64,000 nt of DNA from AP-16 sp046727735 (GCA_046727735.1 JBKPDF010000032.1:8688-72687); one strand, 5' to 3'. Positions 42,567 to 50,606 are shown, numbered from the stretch's first letter. The notes: a model not told the origin generated them from the sequence alone. A program made the numbers and translations.

Positions 42567-43363
42567 TACGGTTCTCCACTCATCGGCGGCCGGCGGCGAG
42601 CCGATTGCGCCGGCAACCAAGATTACTCGGCGACATGCGACAGCGTGCCGGTTCCTTCGAGCGTACCATCATTGTGATACCAGCTGCGATCGGATGATAA
42701 TTCCAGCCGAACATTGTCGGGCCTGTAATTGGGCGCAGCGTTGATCGCGATCGTCCGTCCTTAGCTCCCGCCGTCGATCATCATGCCGACGAGCGCGATC
42801 TTGTTGAGAAGTTTGCAGTCGAGGTCGTAGATCAGGACTTTCCCGGTGTCATGTCCGCATTTTCGGCGCCACGGATGTAGCGGCGCTCGACCTTGCCCTG
42901 GGGTGCCTGCGATCGTCGCCGGGGCTGCACGACCAGGAGCCTGGCCGCGGTTCGTCATGTGCGGCCGCAACCTCATCAAAGCTGGTCCCGCTCGCACCAC
43001 GATGCCCAAGGGGGCCAGGAGCGATGCCGCGGCGGCGGCGATCAGAATAACGTGAAGCACGCCGTCCCCCTGTGCCCTCGCGCGGAGCCTAGCGAAGCGC
43101 ATCCGGAGCCTTAACATGTTGCATGCTGCCCGAATCCGGCGGCCGCCATTCATGCGAGGTTCAGCTTTTGAGGCGCAATGCGACGCGACCAAATTCGAAT
43201 ATTGTCAAGCCGGAACTTGCGGGGCATAGCTCGCTGCAGGATTTCGGGGATGATTCGGGTTTCGATTCGCATGCGTGAGGCGTTGGGCTACATCTACTCG
43301 GGCTACAATTTTGCCAGATTTGGTCCATAGCAGGCCGTGCAATCCGGAACGGGGACTTCTTCA
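42567..43363. other. Long stretch without a convincing gene
   Basis: About 800 bases. A minus-strand frame at 42761-43192 contains one hydrophobic segment (VLHVILIAAAAASLLAPLG) and a tail resembling a real protein (GKVLIYDLDCKLLNKIAL). However, the rest is Arg/Ala low-complexity, and I find no clear ribosome-binding site or family. It may be a decayed gene. No RNA gene or repeat is recognised. Confidence 0.3.
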
Positions 43364-43831
43364 ATGAAGCCGCTCAGAATGGAGATGCCTCGGAATGCTG
43401 AATCCGCGTGCGCCGGCGGCGCAGTCGCCGACGTGTGCCCCGCGCGACGTATTCTGATCGTCGAGGACAATTACTTCGTCGCTCATCAATGCGAGAGCGC
43501 GCTCGTCGAAGCCGGCTACGACGTCGTCGATGCCGTCGAGACGGCGGAGGAAGCCGTGGAAGTGGCGATGAACCGCCGGCCGGATCTGGTGTTGATGGAT
43601 ATCTACCTTCCCGGCCAGCGCGACGGCATCGATGCCGCAATCGAGATCTTCCGGCGTTGCGGGATCCGCAGCGTCTTTGCGACGGCACTCGCCGATCCGG
43701 TCCTGCAGGAACGCGCGCAATCGGCACAGCCTTTGGGGTGGCTCGCGAAGCCGTTCAATGACCGCAAGCTCCTCGCGACCGTACACTCGGCGCTCCAGGA
43801 GATCGGTGCTCTGCCGCAGGCGCAACCCTGA
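43364..43831 (+). CDS. Receiver-only response regulator
   Basis: 155 residues: a short N-terminal extension (about 27 residues) and a single CheY-like receiver. RRILIVEDNYFVAHQCESALVEAG gives the acidic pocket, PDLVLMDIYLPGQRDGIDAA the phosphorylated Asp, SVFATALAD the switch Thr region, and GWLAKPFNDRKLL the conserved Lys. There is no output domain, and no kinase gene is adjacent, so it is an orphan that would act by protein contact. It is not PhyR, since the sigma-like domain is missing. Start ATG at 43364; an ATG five codons on is an alternative. Confidence 0.85.
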   Translation: MKPLRMEMPRNAESACAGGAVADVCPARRILIVEDNYFVAHQCESALVEAGYDVVDAVETAEEAVEVAMNRRPDLVLMDIYLPGQRDGIDAAIEIFRRCGIRSVFATALADPVLQERAQSAQPLGWLAKPFNDRKLLATVHSALQEIGALPQAQP

Positions 43832-43951
43832 TCTTCATGCGGCGCCGTCGGGGCGAACCCCTCGACTCCTCCGAGCTTTGAATCGGCACCGTGGCCGCAT
43901 CGCGAGCCGCGAGTAGGCGATGTATGATGCTTCGATCCGCCGGAGAACCAG

Positions 43952-44287
43952 ATGCCAAAGCTCGGGACTGTGGCGCTGACCGGAGTGTCGGGGAAGCGGT
44001 ACGAGTTCAGCGTGTATCTGCGCGAGGACGCCTTCAAGCCGCTCGGAGCCGTGTATTTTCTCGCCAAGCGCATTCCTTTTGCCGAGCGGGAGGCGGAATA
44101 CACCTGGATCCATGTCGGTGAGAGCGGCGACATCTCGCAGCGCCCTCTTGCCGCGAGCCAGAAGCCCTGCATCGATGCCCATGAGGCGAACGCGCTGTGC
44201 CTGTATCTCGAGGAGGATTCGCAAGCGCGGGTTGCGGTCGTAGACGATCTCGTTCGCGCCTACGAACCGCCATGCAATCGCGGCTGA
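43952..44287 (+). CDS. GIY-YIG-like small protein
   Basis: 111 residues. The start KLGTVALTGVSGKRYEFSVY is followed by GAVYFLAKRIPF, then YTWIHVGESGDISQRP, a His-containing helix (PCIDAHEANALCLYLEED) and SQARVAVVDDLVRAYEPPCN. The order YFLAKR...YIxVGxSxDIxxR...E..L...Y.PPCN resembles small GIY-YIG-superfamily proteins found widely in alphaproteobacteria. The canonical GIY and YIG are degenerate, so nuclease activity is doubtful. It stands alone. Confidence 0.6.
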   Translation: MPKLGTVALTGVSGKRYEFSVYLREDAFKPLGAVYFLAKRIPFAEREAEYTWIHVGESGDISQRPLAASQKPCIDAHEANALCLYLEEDSQARVAVVDDLVRAYEPPCNRG

Positions 44288-44542
44288 ACCGTATCGACGC
44301 GCTGTCCCGATCGGGAACCAAGGACGGGTCGACCGTTGGCTTGTGCGGTTTTTGGCAGGACCGTACCCCTCCTTGGGGTTTCCTCCCTCGACTTGCGCCG
44401 CACTTGGGCCGCCGGTGATCCCGGGCGCCCTTTTTCTCCATCCCGGGCAGCCTATTTTTTGAGCACCAGCATCTGCGGCGCGCCGGTTCCGGAACCAAGC
44501 GGGCGGTGCGAGATTTGCGACATGAACGCGGAGGCGAACCCC

Positions 44543-45106
44543 ATGGCTGGTGAATTGCAGGACAAGAAGGTCGCGGTGCTGGCGACCGACGGCGTCGAGC
44601 AGGTCGAGCTGACCGAACCGGTGAAGGCGCTCAAAGCAGCAGGCGCGCAGGTCGAGGTCGTTTCCGACAAGCAGCGCGAAATCCAGGGCTTCAAACATCA
44701 CGACAAGGCCGACAAGATCCCGGTCGACAAGGACCTCGATCGGGCAAGTGCCGATTCCTACGACGCGCTGGTGCTGCCGGGCGGAGTCATCAATCCGGAC
44801 GCGCTTCGGCTGGTGCCGAAGGCCATCGACTTCGTACGGCGTTTCGTCGAGGCCAAGAAGCCGATCGCGGCGATTTGTCATGGACCGTGGACGCTGATCG
44901 ATGCCGGCGGCGTCGAAGGCAAGCGCGTGACCTCCTGGCCGTCACTCAAGACCGACCTCGCCAATGCGGGCGCCCAATGGGTGGACGAACGGGTCGTGAC
45001 CGACATGGGCCTCGTCACGTCGCGCAAGCCGGACGATCTTCCAGCGTTCAATCGCAAGATGATCGAGGAATTCCGCGAGGGGCGGCACGCCCGGAGCGCG
45101 GCCTGA
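44543..45106 (+). CDS. PfpI/DJ-1 family (type 1 glutamine amidotransferase-like) protein
   Basis: 187-residue cytosolic protein of the DJ-1/PfpI superfamily: KKVAVLATDGVEQVELTEPVKALKAAGAQVEVVS, YDALVLPGGVINPDALR, the nucleophile elbow AAICHGPWTLIDAG (Cys), RVTSWPSLKTDLANAGAQWVDE and VTSRKPDDLPAFNRKMIEEF. Relatives include proteases, chaperones and deglycases linked to general stress. ATG at 44543 has GGAGG before it; another ATG at 44522 is possible. A GGAAC-N15-CGTT sequence about 200 bases upstream has the wrong spacing. The DUF3072 gene follows after 25 bases. Confidence 0.88.
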   Translation: MAGELQDKKVAVLATDGVEQVELTEPVKALKAAGAQVEVVSDKQREIQGFKHHDKADKIPVDKDLDRASADSYDALVLPGGVINPDALRLVPKAIDFVRRFVEAKKPIAAICHGPWTLIDAGGVEGKRVTSWPSLKTDLANAGAQWVDERVVTDMGLVTSRKPDDLPAFNRKMIEEFREGRHARSAA

Positions 45107-45131
45107 GCGCCGGCGCGCGAGAGGACGGCCG

Positions 45132-45386
45132 ATGTCGTTGCGAAAGAATCCCAAGCTCGATCCGCCCCCGGCGTCGAACCTGGAGAAGTCTCCCGGGGAA
45201 CGGGTTTCGGGCCAGGAGCCGATGACGGGCGCGCAAGCCTCCTATTTGAAAACGCTATCAGAGGAGGCTCGCGAGCTGCAGGCCTATGATGAGACGCTCA
45301 GCAAGGCCGAGGCTTCGAAGCGGATCGATGCGCTCAAAGCCAAGCTCGCGAAGGAGAAGAACGCCGGCGTCGAGCGCCCAGGCTGA
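45132..45386 (+). CDS. DUF3072 family protein
   Basis: 84 residues, hydrophilic: an N-terminal disordered part (NPKLDPPPASNLEKSP) then MTGAQASYLKTLSEEAREL, the hallmark of DUF3072, and helices AYDETLSKAEASKRIDALKAKL. Function unknown; it often sits beside stress proteins. It lies 25 bases after the PfpI gene and is probably co-transcribed. Confidence 0.75.
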   Translation: MSLRKNPKLDPPPASNLEKSPGERVSGQEPMTGAQASYLKTLSEEARELQAYDETLSKAEASKRIDALKAKLAKEKNAGVERPG

Positions 45387-45427
45387 AAGCCGGTCGTCTC
45401 ACCGCTGAAGTAGGTTCTCCGCGCGCA

Positions 45428-45469
45428 GTCATTCCGGGGCGCCGTGAAGCGGCGAACCCCGAACCCATG
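45428..45469. repeat. Dispersed palindromic repeat, copy 1
   Basis: TTCCGGGGCGC, a short variable centre, then GCGAACCCCGAA and CCATGA. The same two halves recur near 53016-53060, and the form resembles bradyrhizobial intergenic palindromes. Confidence 0.5.
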
Positions 45470-45622
45470 AACGCGGAACAAGCTACGGTGCGACCGGTGG
45501 TCACGGATCGCGGGTTCCTCGCTGCGCTCGGCCTCGGGACGACGCAAGAAGGGTACGTACCCGAAACGGAACGCGTTCGGCCCGGCGTTCTCGTGCTCGA
45601 AAGAGCAGTATTGCGTTTCGGC

Positions 45623-45841
45623 TCAGCGGCTCGGCGCGTAGGGAGCGGCGCTTTGGCTGTGGTGCCGCTTCTTCACGTGCCCGGGCGCGTAATACGACGC
45701 ACCGGGCGAACTAGCCGCGTACCCATGGTGATGTTTGGCTTCGTGGCCGGGCGTGCGCTTCACGGTCGAGCTCTCGGCGAATGCGGCCGTCGACGACGCA
45801 ATCAGCGCCGCCGCGGCCAGGAACGGCAGAATCCTGGTCAT
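45623..45841 (-). CDS. Small His-rich exported peptide
   Basis: 72 residues. Signal peptide MTRILPFLAAAALIASSTAA (cleavage after AFAE). The mature part of about 48 residues is basic and rich in His, Ser and Tyr (HEAKHHHGYAASSPGASYY, VKKRHHSQSAAP). It may bind metal or be a structural envelope peptide; family unknown. The ATG follows CTGGAGG. An exact stress promoter ends 25 bases upstream. Confidence 0.6.
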   Translation of the reverse strand: MTRILPFLAAAALIASSTAAFAESSTVKRTPGHEAKHHHGYAASSPGASYYAPGHVKKRHHSQSAAPYAPSR

Positions 45842-45865
45842 CTGGGCCTCCAGAGTCCGCACGAC

Positions 45866-45891
45866 AACGTTTTGCAAGACGTCTGCGTTCC
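45866..45891 (-). promoter_or_regulatory. EcfG-type promoter for the His-rich peptide gene
   Basis: On the minus strand: GGAAC at 45891-45887, 17-base spacer, CGTT at 45869-45866, exact, 25 bases before the ATG at 45841. Confidence 0.65.
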
Positions 45892-45909
45892 CCCAATGGC
45901 ATTGACCGA

Positions 45910-46419
45910 TCAGACCTGCTTGCGCGCCTTGCCCCCGTGCGATCCGAGAATTTGCGTGTCGATCGAGATCGAAAGCGGAATGTCGCGGCCGACGCAGACC
46001 GGATGCAGCACGTGGGACTGGTAGCGCCAAACCCCGTCTTCATCCAGCACGCAATCGGCGCTGAGATCCGCGATCAGCATCGGCGGCCGCTCTCCCTGGA
46101 CCGGCGGGCGGCCTTCGGCGTGATACAGGCTGATCGTGCCCAACAGCCGCGCGTGACGCGCATCCTGCACGATCGCCTGGAAATTGTTGATGAGGTGCCG
46201 GGTCGTCATGTGGCCGCGCTGCCGCCGCCACTCGTAGAACGCGCGGATCTTGTCTCGGCTGCGGAACTCATTGTCTCCCACGGCAAACAAGCCGTCGCTC
46301 ACGTAAAATTCGTGAGCCCGGTTTCCGGCATTGAAATCGACATCGTACCAGTAGTTGGTCTCGAGACGATGCAGCGCGTACCACAGGGCCGCTTCGTCAC
46401 GATCGTCGAGGCCTGTCAT
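45910..46419 (-). CDS. SnoaL/NTF2-like protein (ring-hydroxylating dioxygenase beta-like)
   Basis: 169 residues with the cone-shaped NTF2-like fold expected: LWYALHRLETNYWYDVDFNAGNRAHEFYVSDGLF, RSRDKIRAFYEWRRQRGHMTTRHLINNF and a C-terminal sheet with VWRYQSHVLHPV. The spacing of YW..D and R...H resembles SnoaL_4 proteins and the small subunit of ring-hydroxylating dioxygenases. No large subunit gene is nearby, so the function is open. ATG at 46419 is chosen; the frame is open upstream. A near-consensus stress promoter lies 56 bases upstream. Confidence 0.65.
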   Translation of the reverse strand: MTGLDDRDEAALWYALHRLETNYWYDVDFNAGNRAHEFYVSDGLFAVGDNEFRSRDKIRAFYEWRRQRGHMTTRHLINNFQAIVQDARHARLLGTISLYHAEGRPPVQGERPPMLIADLSADCVLDEDGVWRYQSHVLHPVCVGRDIPLSISIDTQILGSHGGKARKQV

Positions 46420-46474
46420 GGCGCCATCGCATCGGCTGCACGGACGATGCGCCTCCGGGGATGCCGGAATCGTC

Positions 46475-46500
46475 AACCAGTCACGATCGAGCGCGGTTCC
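46475..46500 (-). promoter_or_regulatory. Near-consensus EcfG-type promoter for the SnoaL-like gene
   Basis: On the minus strand: GGAAC at 46500-46496, 17-base spacer, GGTT at 46478-46475 (one mismatch), 56 bases before the start at 46419. Confidence 0.35.
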
Positions 46501-46553
46501 CGTTCCGACCAACCGGCCAGGGAACCGCTATCGCTTACGGTCGCTGCAACGCT

Positions 46554-46862
46554 TCAACGGCGCTTGCGCCGGCGCGCTTGCGTCGCCCGAGGACGCGCCG
46601 GCGCGCGTTTTGCGGCGGGCTTCACCCGCCGCTTTACGGTTCGCGCCGGTGCGCGCTTGACCTGCGAGGCCGGCCGGACGAGTTGGCTTTCGCCCACCAC
46701 GCGGTCATGGGGCTCGCGAGCGCTCTTGATCTGATAGAAGAACTCGCCGTTGTTGTCCGGCAGCTGGCGCACGATCTGATATTCGGTGGTTGGGGCGGAT
46801 CGCTGGTGAAAAGCGGGAACGAAGTCGACTTTCTCGCCAACGCCGAATTTATGTCTACTCAT
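46554..46862 (-). CDS. Small protein with SH3-like core and Arg/Lys-rich tail
   Basis: 102 residues. The N-terminal 65 residues (SRHKFGVGEKVDFVPAF, EYQIVRQLPDNNGEFFYQIK, EPHDRVVGESQLV) look like a small beta-barrel found widely in rhizobia. The C-terminal 35 residues are a Lys/Arg/Ala/Pro tail (KRAPARTVKRRVKPAAKRAP...RRRKRR) like histone H1 or other nucleic-acid-binding tails. DNA or RNA binding is inferred only. It starts with ATG and stands alone on its strand. Confidence 0.65.
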   Translation of the reverse strand: MSRHKFGVGEKVDFVPAFHQRSAPTTEYQIVRQLPDNNGEFFYQIKSAREPHDRVVGESQLVRPASQVKRAPARTVKRRVKPAAKRAPARPRATQARRRKRR

Positions 46863-47145
46863 ACCGGTCGGGAACGGATAGAGATCGATGCCGCACCTTA
46901 TCGGGTTCCCTGCAAATTGCCAAGCTTCTTCAAGGCCTTGGACCGATTGCCGCGGGGATGGTTAAGGCCCGGGCGCCGCCGCTCGGGGCCGCGCGCATGT
47001 ATTTGGTGTCCAACAATTATTTGGACGAACCGGGTGCCGCGCGGATAGTTGTGCAACGCAGCAAAATCCGGAGTAAGTCCGGTTCGAACCCAAATCCCAG
47101 CCATTGACGGCCACCCCGGGCGGGACCGCGGCGGGACGAAACCAC

Positions 47146-47544
47146 TCATTTGGGTGATTTTTTTGCGAGGCGCCGGTTCAACCGGGCCACGTCCACGACC
47201 GTTCGGCGGTGGATTCCGCGGCCGATTTCCTCGGTGTCGTCGCGCGCTCTCACCGCGAATTCGATGTGCCGGCCATCAACCTTGGTCACCTCGGCCTCGG
47301 CCACGACCATGTGGCCCAGAGGGGTTGCCGCGAGGTGCCCCACCTCGACGCTGGTTCCGACTGCGCTTTCGCCCGGCTCGAGAAACGGCCGGATGGCGTC
47401 GAGCGCGGCGTTTTCCATGGCGAGGATCATCATCGGCGTGGCGAACACATTGGGCAGCGTCGGGTCCTTGAACCGGCTGGCGAGATGCTCGGGCTGCACT
47501 TTGAGCGTAAAGCTGCCGCGGGTGCCTACCGGAATCGGGCGCAT
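47146..47544 (-). CDS. FlK-like hotdog thioesterase
   Basis: 132-residue hotdog-fold thioesterase resembling fluoroacetyl-CoA thioesterase FlK. PNVFATPMMILAMENAALDAI carries the catalytic-type Thr (36) and Glu (44), and EVGHLAATPLGH the His (70), with the same spacing as FlK Thr42/Glu50/His76. DGRHIEFAVRARDDTEEIGRGIHRR completes the fold. It likely hydrolyses a small acyl-CoA; the substrate is unknown. It is the last gene on the minus strand behind the liv transporter and the ABM gene, suggesting a role in the same catabolic unit. Confidence 0.82.
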   Translation of the reverse strand: MRPIPVGTRGSFTLKVQPEHLASRFKDPTLPNVFATPMMILAMENAALDAIRPFLEPGESAVGTSVEVGHLAATPLGHMVVAEAEVTKVDGRHIEFAVRARDDTEEIGRGIHRRTVVDVARLNRRLAKKSPK

Positions 47545-47602
47545 GGATCGCTCGCGGCGTGGAATTCATCAATGGATGATGCGCGGGTTTCGATCCTCGG
47601 CC

Positions 47603-47902
47603 TCAGAATCCCATGACGGTCAACCGGGTGTGCTCGACTTCGGGCGCGGCCGCAAAGCAATGGCCGACGAGCTTGCGCCATGCCTGGAAGTCCTCGGAGC
47701 CGCGGAAATCGACCGTGTGGTTCTCGACCGTGTCCCACTTGACGAACAGCCGATAGCGCTCCGGCTTCTCCACGGAACGCTGCAGCTCCAGGCCGGTGCA
47801 GCCGCGGGCGCGCCGGAAAATGGGTACGGCCTGCTTCACGCCCGCCTCGAACGCGGCCTCCATGCCGGGCTTGATCTCGATCTGCGCGATTTCCAGCACC
47901 AT
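47603..47902 (-). CDS. Antibiotic-biosynthesis-monooxygenase (ABM) domain protein
   Basis: 99 residues: VLEIAQIEIKPGMEAAFEAGVKQAVPIFRRARGCTGLELQRSVEKPERYRLFVKWDTVENHTVDFRGSEDFQAWRKLV in overview, a ferredoxin-like ABM fold with the conserved GC.G..L, Y.L...W and F..S..F..WR features. Members include cofactor-free monooxygenases and heme-degrading enzymes. Here it sits 24 bases after livM and 58 before the thioesterase, so it is likely part of the liv operon and of the degradation of the imported compound. Confidence 0.8.
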   Translation of the reverse strand: MVLEIAQIEIKPGMEAAFEAGVKQAVPIFRRARGCTGLELQRSVEKPERYRLFVKWDTVENHTVDFRGSEDFQAWRKLVGHCFAAAPEVEHTRLTVMGF

Positions 47903-47926
47903 GATTTCGCTCCCTTGTCGATTGCG

Positions 47927-48910
47927 TCACAATACCGGCCGGCGGGACAATAGCGGCACGCGCCACCGCGCGGCGATCACGCCGACGATTCCGCGCGGCA
48001 TGTAGATGATGAAGATCACCAGCAGAATCCCGTAGATCGTGTTCGCGGCCCCGATCCAGGTGGTGCCGAACCAAACCCGCAGCGCTTCCCCGAGCACGAT
48101 CGTGAGCACCGCGCCCACCGTCGGGCCGAGCAGGGAATACATCCCGCCGGCTATCGCGGCGAACACGATCTGCAGCGACACCCCGACGCCCGCAAGGGTG
48201 TCCGGGTTGAGATACATCACGAATTGCCCGTAGAGCGCGCCGCCGAGCGCCGTCATCGCCGCGCTCAGGACCGTGACGGTGAGCTTCTGCCGCGTGACGT
48301 GAATGCCGATCGCAGCGGCCGCGCCCTCGTCCTCCGAGATCGCCTCGAGCGCGGCGCTCGCCATGCTGTTCTCGACGCGACGCCAGACCCACAGGCCGAA
48401 CAGCCACAGCGCCAGGGCCAGAAAATAGAAATAGCGTTTGTCGGCGAACTGGACGGCGAACCACGAAGGCGTCGCCACGCCGTGCGGCGTCATGCCGAGC
48501 GAGCCGCCGGTGATGTCGCGCGCGGCGACGATCGTGAGCCGCGCCACTTCCGCGAGCGCCAGCGTCACCAGCGCGAAATAGTGTCCGACCACTTTCAGCC
48601 GGAAGCACGGATATCCGATCACGACCGCGAGCAGGACGGCGATCGCGACCCCGATCGGCATGCCCACCCAGGGCGTGAGCCCGGCGAAATTCCACAATAG
48701 ACCCGTCGTGTAGGCGCCGGCACCCAGAAACGCGCCGTGACCGAGCGATGTCAGGCCGAATTTCCCCATCATCGACCAGGCGGTGTAGATGAAGCCCCAG
48801 ATCAGGATCAGGATCACGATGTGCAGAAAGTAAGAGGACGGGGAAAGCCACGGCAGCGCCACGAGGATGGCGAGGCCGGCGGCGGCGAGCAGGGGCGCGC
48901 GGGTCTTCAT
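47927..48910 (-). CDS. livM: Branched-chain-type ABC transporter permease LivM
   Basis: 327-residue inner-membrane permease. Visible helices include LHIVILILIWGFIYTAWSMM, then the conserved GLTSLGHGAFLGAGAYTTG, GHYFALVTLALAEVARL, DITGGSLGMTPHG and the EAA-like loop ALEAISEDEGAAAAIGI, ending AANTIYGILLVIFIIYMPRGI. These are hallmarks of LivM. Its ATG overlaps the livH stop by four bases. Confidence 0.93.
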   Translation of the reverse strand: MKTRAPLLAAAGLAILVALPWLSPSSYFLHIVILILIWGFIYTAWSMMGKFGLTSLGHGAFLGAGAYTTGLLWNFAGLTPWVGMPIGVAIAVLLAVVIGYPCFRLKVVGHYFALVTLALAEVARLTIVAARDITGGSLGMTPHGVATPSWFAVQFADKRYFYFLALALWLFGLWVWRRVENSMASAALEAISEDEGAAAAIGIHVTRQKLTVTVLSAAMTALGGALYGQFVMYLNPDTLAGVGVSLQIVFAAIAGGMYSLLGPTVGAVLTIVLGEALRVWFGTTWIGAANTIYGILLVIFIIYMPRGIVGVIAARWRVPLLSRRPVL

Positions 48911-49764
48911 GCTCGGCCGAAGATTCCCTGCGGTCGCAGGAAGATCAGCGCGATGAACGCCACGAACGCCAGCACTTCGCCGATCTCCTGGGAAAAATAG
49001 AAGCCGCCGATCGAGATGATCTCGCTCATGATGAACGCGGCCGCGAACCCCCCGAGCATGTTGCCGAGCCCGCCCAGCACGCAGATCATGAAGGTAATCG
49101 GGCCGAACGACAGGCCGATGAACGGATGCACGTCGTATTGCAGCACCAAGAGGCAGGCGGCAAGCCCGGCGAGCGCCCCACCGATCGCAGACGTGATCAG
49201 ATAGATGCGGCGCTGGTCGACCCCCATCAGGCCGATGATGTCCCGGTCCTGGCCGATGGCGCGGATCGCGGTCCCGAGAAAGGTCCGGGAGAGGAACAGA
49301 TAGAGCGCGCCCGCGCCCAGCACCGCGACCGCGAACGCGATCAGGCGCGCGAAGCTGATGTTCATGTCCGCGAATTCCAGGATCGGCAGCCGCAGGCCGA
49401 TGTTGCGGAAATCGGTGCCGAACAGCAGCGTGGCGAAGCTCTGCAGGAAGAACAGCAGGCCGCCGGTCGCGAGCAGCTGATTGATCGCCGGCGAGCCGAG
49501 GATCGGCGCGATGATGAGCTGGTGCACCAAAATCCCCAGCAGCGCCACCCCGAGGATCGCGACAATGGCCGCGACCGGCAGCGGCCAATGGTAATAGCCG
49601 TAGAGCCAATACATCACGTACATGCCGCACATGACGAGCTCGGCATAGGCGATCCACACGACGTCGATGACGCCGAAGATCAGATTGAGCCCGAGCGCGA
49701 GCAGCGCCAGCACCCCGCCGAGCAGCAGGCCGTTGATCAGCGCTTCGACGAGATAGATGTCCAT
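48907..49764 (-). CDS. livH: Branched-chain-type ABC transporter permease LivH
   Basis: 285-residue partner permease. Motifs include INGLLLGGVLALLALGLNLIFGVIDVVWIAYAEL in the first helices, GSPAINQLLATGGLLFFLQ, and the cytoplasmic loop IRAIGQDRDIIGLMGVDQRRIY, followed by FAAAFIMSEIISIGGFYFSQEI. The first helix cluster carries the LivH start pattern. It overlaps livM; a REP-like repeat separates it from livF upstream. Confidence 0.93.
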   Translation of the reverse strand: MDIYLVEALINGLLLGGVLALLALGLNLIFGVIDVVWIAYAELVMCGMYVMYWLYGYYHWPLPVAAIVAILGVALLGILVHQLIIAPILGSPAINQLLATGGLLFFLQSFATLLFGTDFRNIGLRLPILEFADMNISFARLIAFAVAVLGAGALYLFLSRTFLGTAIRAIGQDRDIIGLMGVDQRRIYLITSAIGGALAGLAACLLVLQYDVHPFIGLSFGPITFMICVLGGLGNMLGGFAAAFIMSEIISIGGFYFSQEIGEVLAFVAFIALIFLRPQGIFGRA

Positions 49765-49788
49765 CGCGTGAGACTAGCCTCCCGCCTG

Positions 49789-49870
49789 GTCATGCCCGGC
49801 CTTGTGCCGGGCACCCGCGATCTCGAGCACAGCGCACGAGAGGCGAGAAGGCCGGGACAAGCTCGGCCAA
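49789..49870. repeat. REP-like palindromic element between livF and livH
   Basis: TGCCCGGCCTTGTGCCGGGCA (49793-49813 in part) forms one hairpin and GGCCGGGACAAGCTCGGCC (49850-49868) a related one. This is the bradyrhizobial form in which CCCGGCCTTGTGCCGGGC pairs across a variable centre with GGCCGGGACAAGCCCGGCC. Confidence 0.65.
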
Positions 49871-49901
49871 AGCCTGAAAGCTATCCGCATGTTCGCTCCA
49901 T

Positions 49902-50606
49902 CTACAGTCCCAGATAGGCTTGGCGCACGAACGGATTGGCCTTGAGCTCGGCGGCCATGCCGGCGAGCTTGATGCGGCCGACCTCGAGCAGATAGGCGCG
50001 GTCGACGAGCTCGAGCAGCTGCTGCACGTTCTGCTCGACGATGAGCACCGTGAACCCTTCGCTGCGAATTTTCCGCACGAGATCGAACACCTGCTGCACG
50101 ATGAGCGGCGCAAGCCCGGCGGAGGGCTCGTCGAGCAGCAGGAGCTTGGGTTTCGACATCAGCGCACGGGCGATGGCGCACATCTGCTGCTCGCCCCCCG
50201 ACATCGTGCCGGCGAGCTGGGTTCGTCGCTCGGCGAGCCGCGGAAACAGCTCGTAGACCCAGCCGAGTCGCGCTGTGAACTGTCTGCGCGCCTGCGGCAT
50301 GTAGGCGCCGATGCGCAGGTTCTCCTCGACCGTGAGCTTCGGGAACAGCCGGCGGTTCTCCGGCACGTGCGCGATGCCGCGGGCGACGACGCGGTAGGCC
50401 GGCACGCGCTCGAGCGGCCGGCCTTCGAACGCGAGCTTTTGCGCGCGCCCGGGCAAAAGCCCGGAGATGACCCGCATCAGCGTGGTCTTGCCGGCACCGT
50501 TCGGACCTATCACGCCGACCGCCTCGCCGGCCTCGACTCTCAGGCTGACGCCGAACAACGCCTGGAACGATCCGTATGCAGCCGAGAGGTTTTCGATCTC
50601 GAGCAC
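49902..50606 (-). CDS. livF: Branched-chain-type ABC transporter ATPase LivF
   Basis: 234-residue ATPase. Walker A is GPNGAGKTT, the signature MSGGEQQ, Walker B KLLLLDEPS, with the switch region LIVEQNVQQLL. Its start and end (LEIENLSAAYGSFQALFGVSL; KANPFVRQAYLGL) are typical of LivF. It energises the LivHM permease together with LivG. Spacers with repeats lie on both sides. Confidence 0.93.
   Translation of the reverse strand: MLEIENLSAAYGSFQALFGVSLRVEAGEAVGVIGPNGAGKTTLMRVISGLLPGRAQKLAFEGRPLERVPAYRVVARGIAHVPENRRLFPKLTVEENLRIGAYMPQARRQFTARLGWVYELFPRLAERRTQLAGTMSGGEQQMCAIARALMSKPKLLLLDEPSAGLAPLIVQQVFDLVRKIRSEGFTVLIVEQNVQQLLELVDRAYLLEVGRIKLAGMAAELKANPFVRQAYLGL

Noticed and set aside
43364..43831. 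PhyR, the anti-anti-sigma regulator of EcfG
   Set aside because: The protein has only a receiver domain and lacks the sigma-like N-terminal domain of PhyR.
44314..44337. GGAAC...CGTT upstream of the PfpI gene
   Set aside because: The spacer is 15 bases, not 16 or 17, and the start codon is about 185-205 bases away.
47040..47105. tRNA-like GGTTCGAACC followed by CCA
   Set aside because: The flanking bases do not form a T-stem, and no matching acceptor 5' strand or anticodon arm was found upstream.
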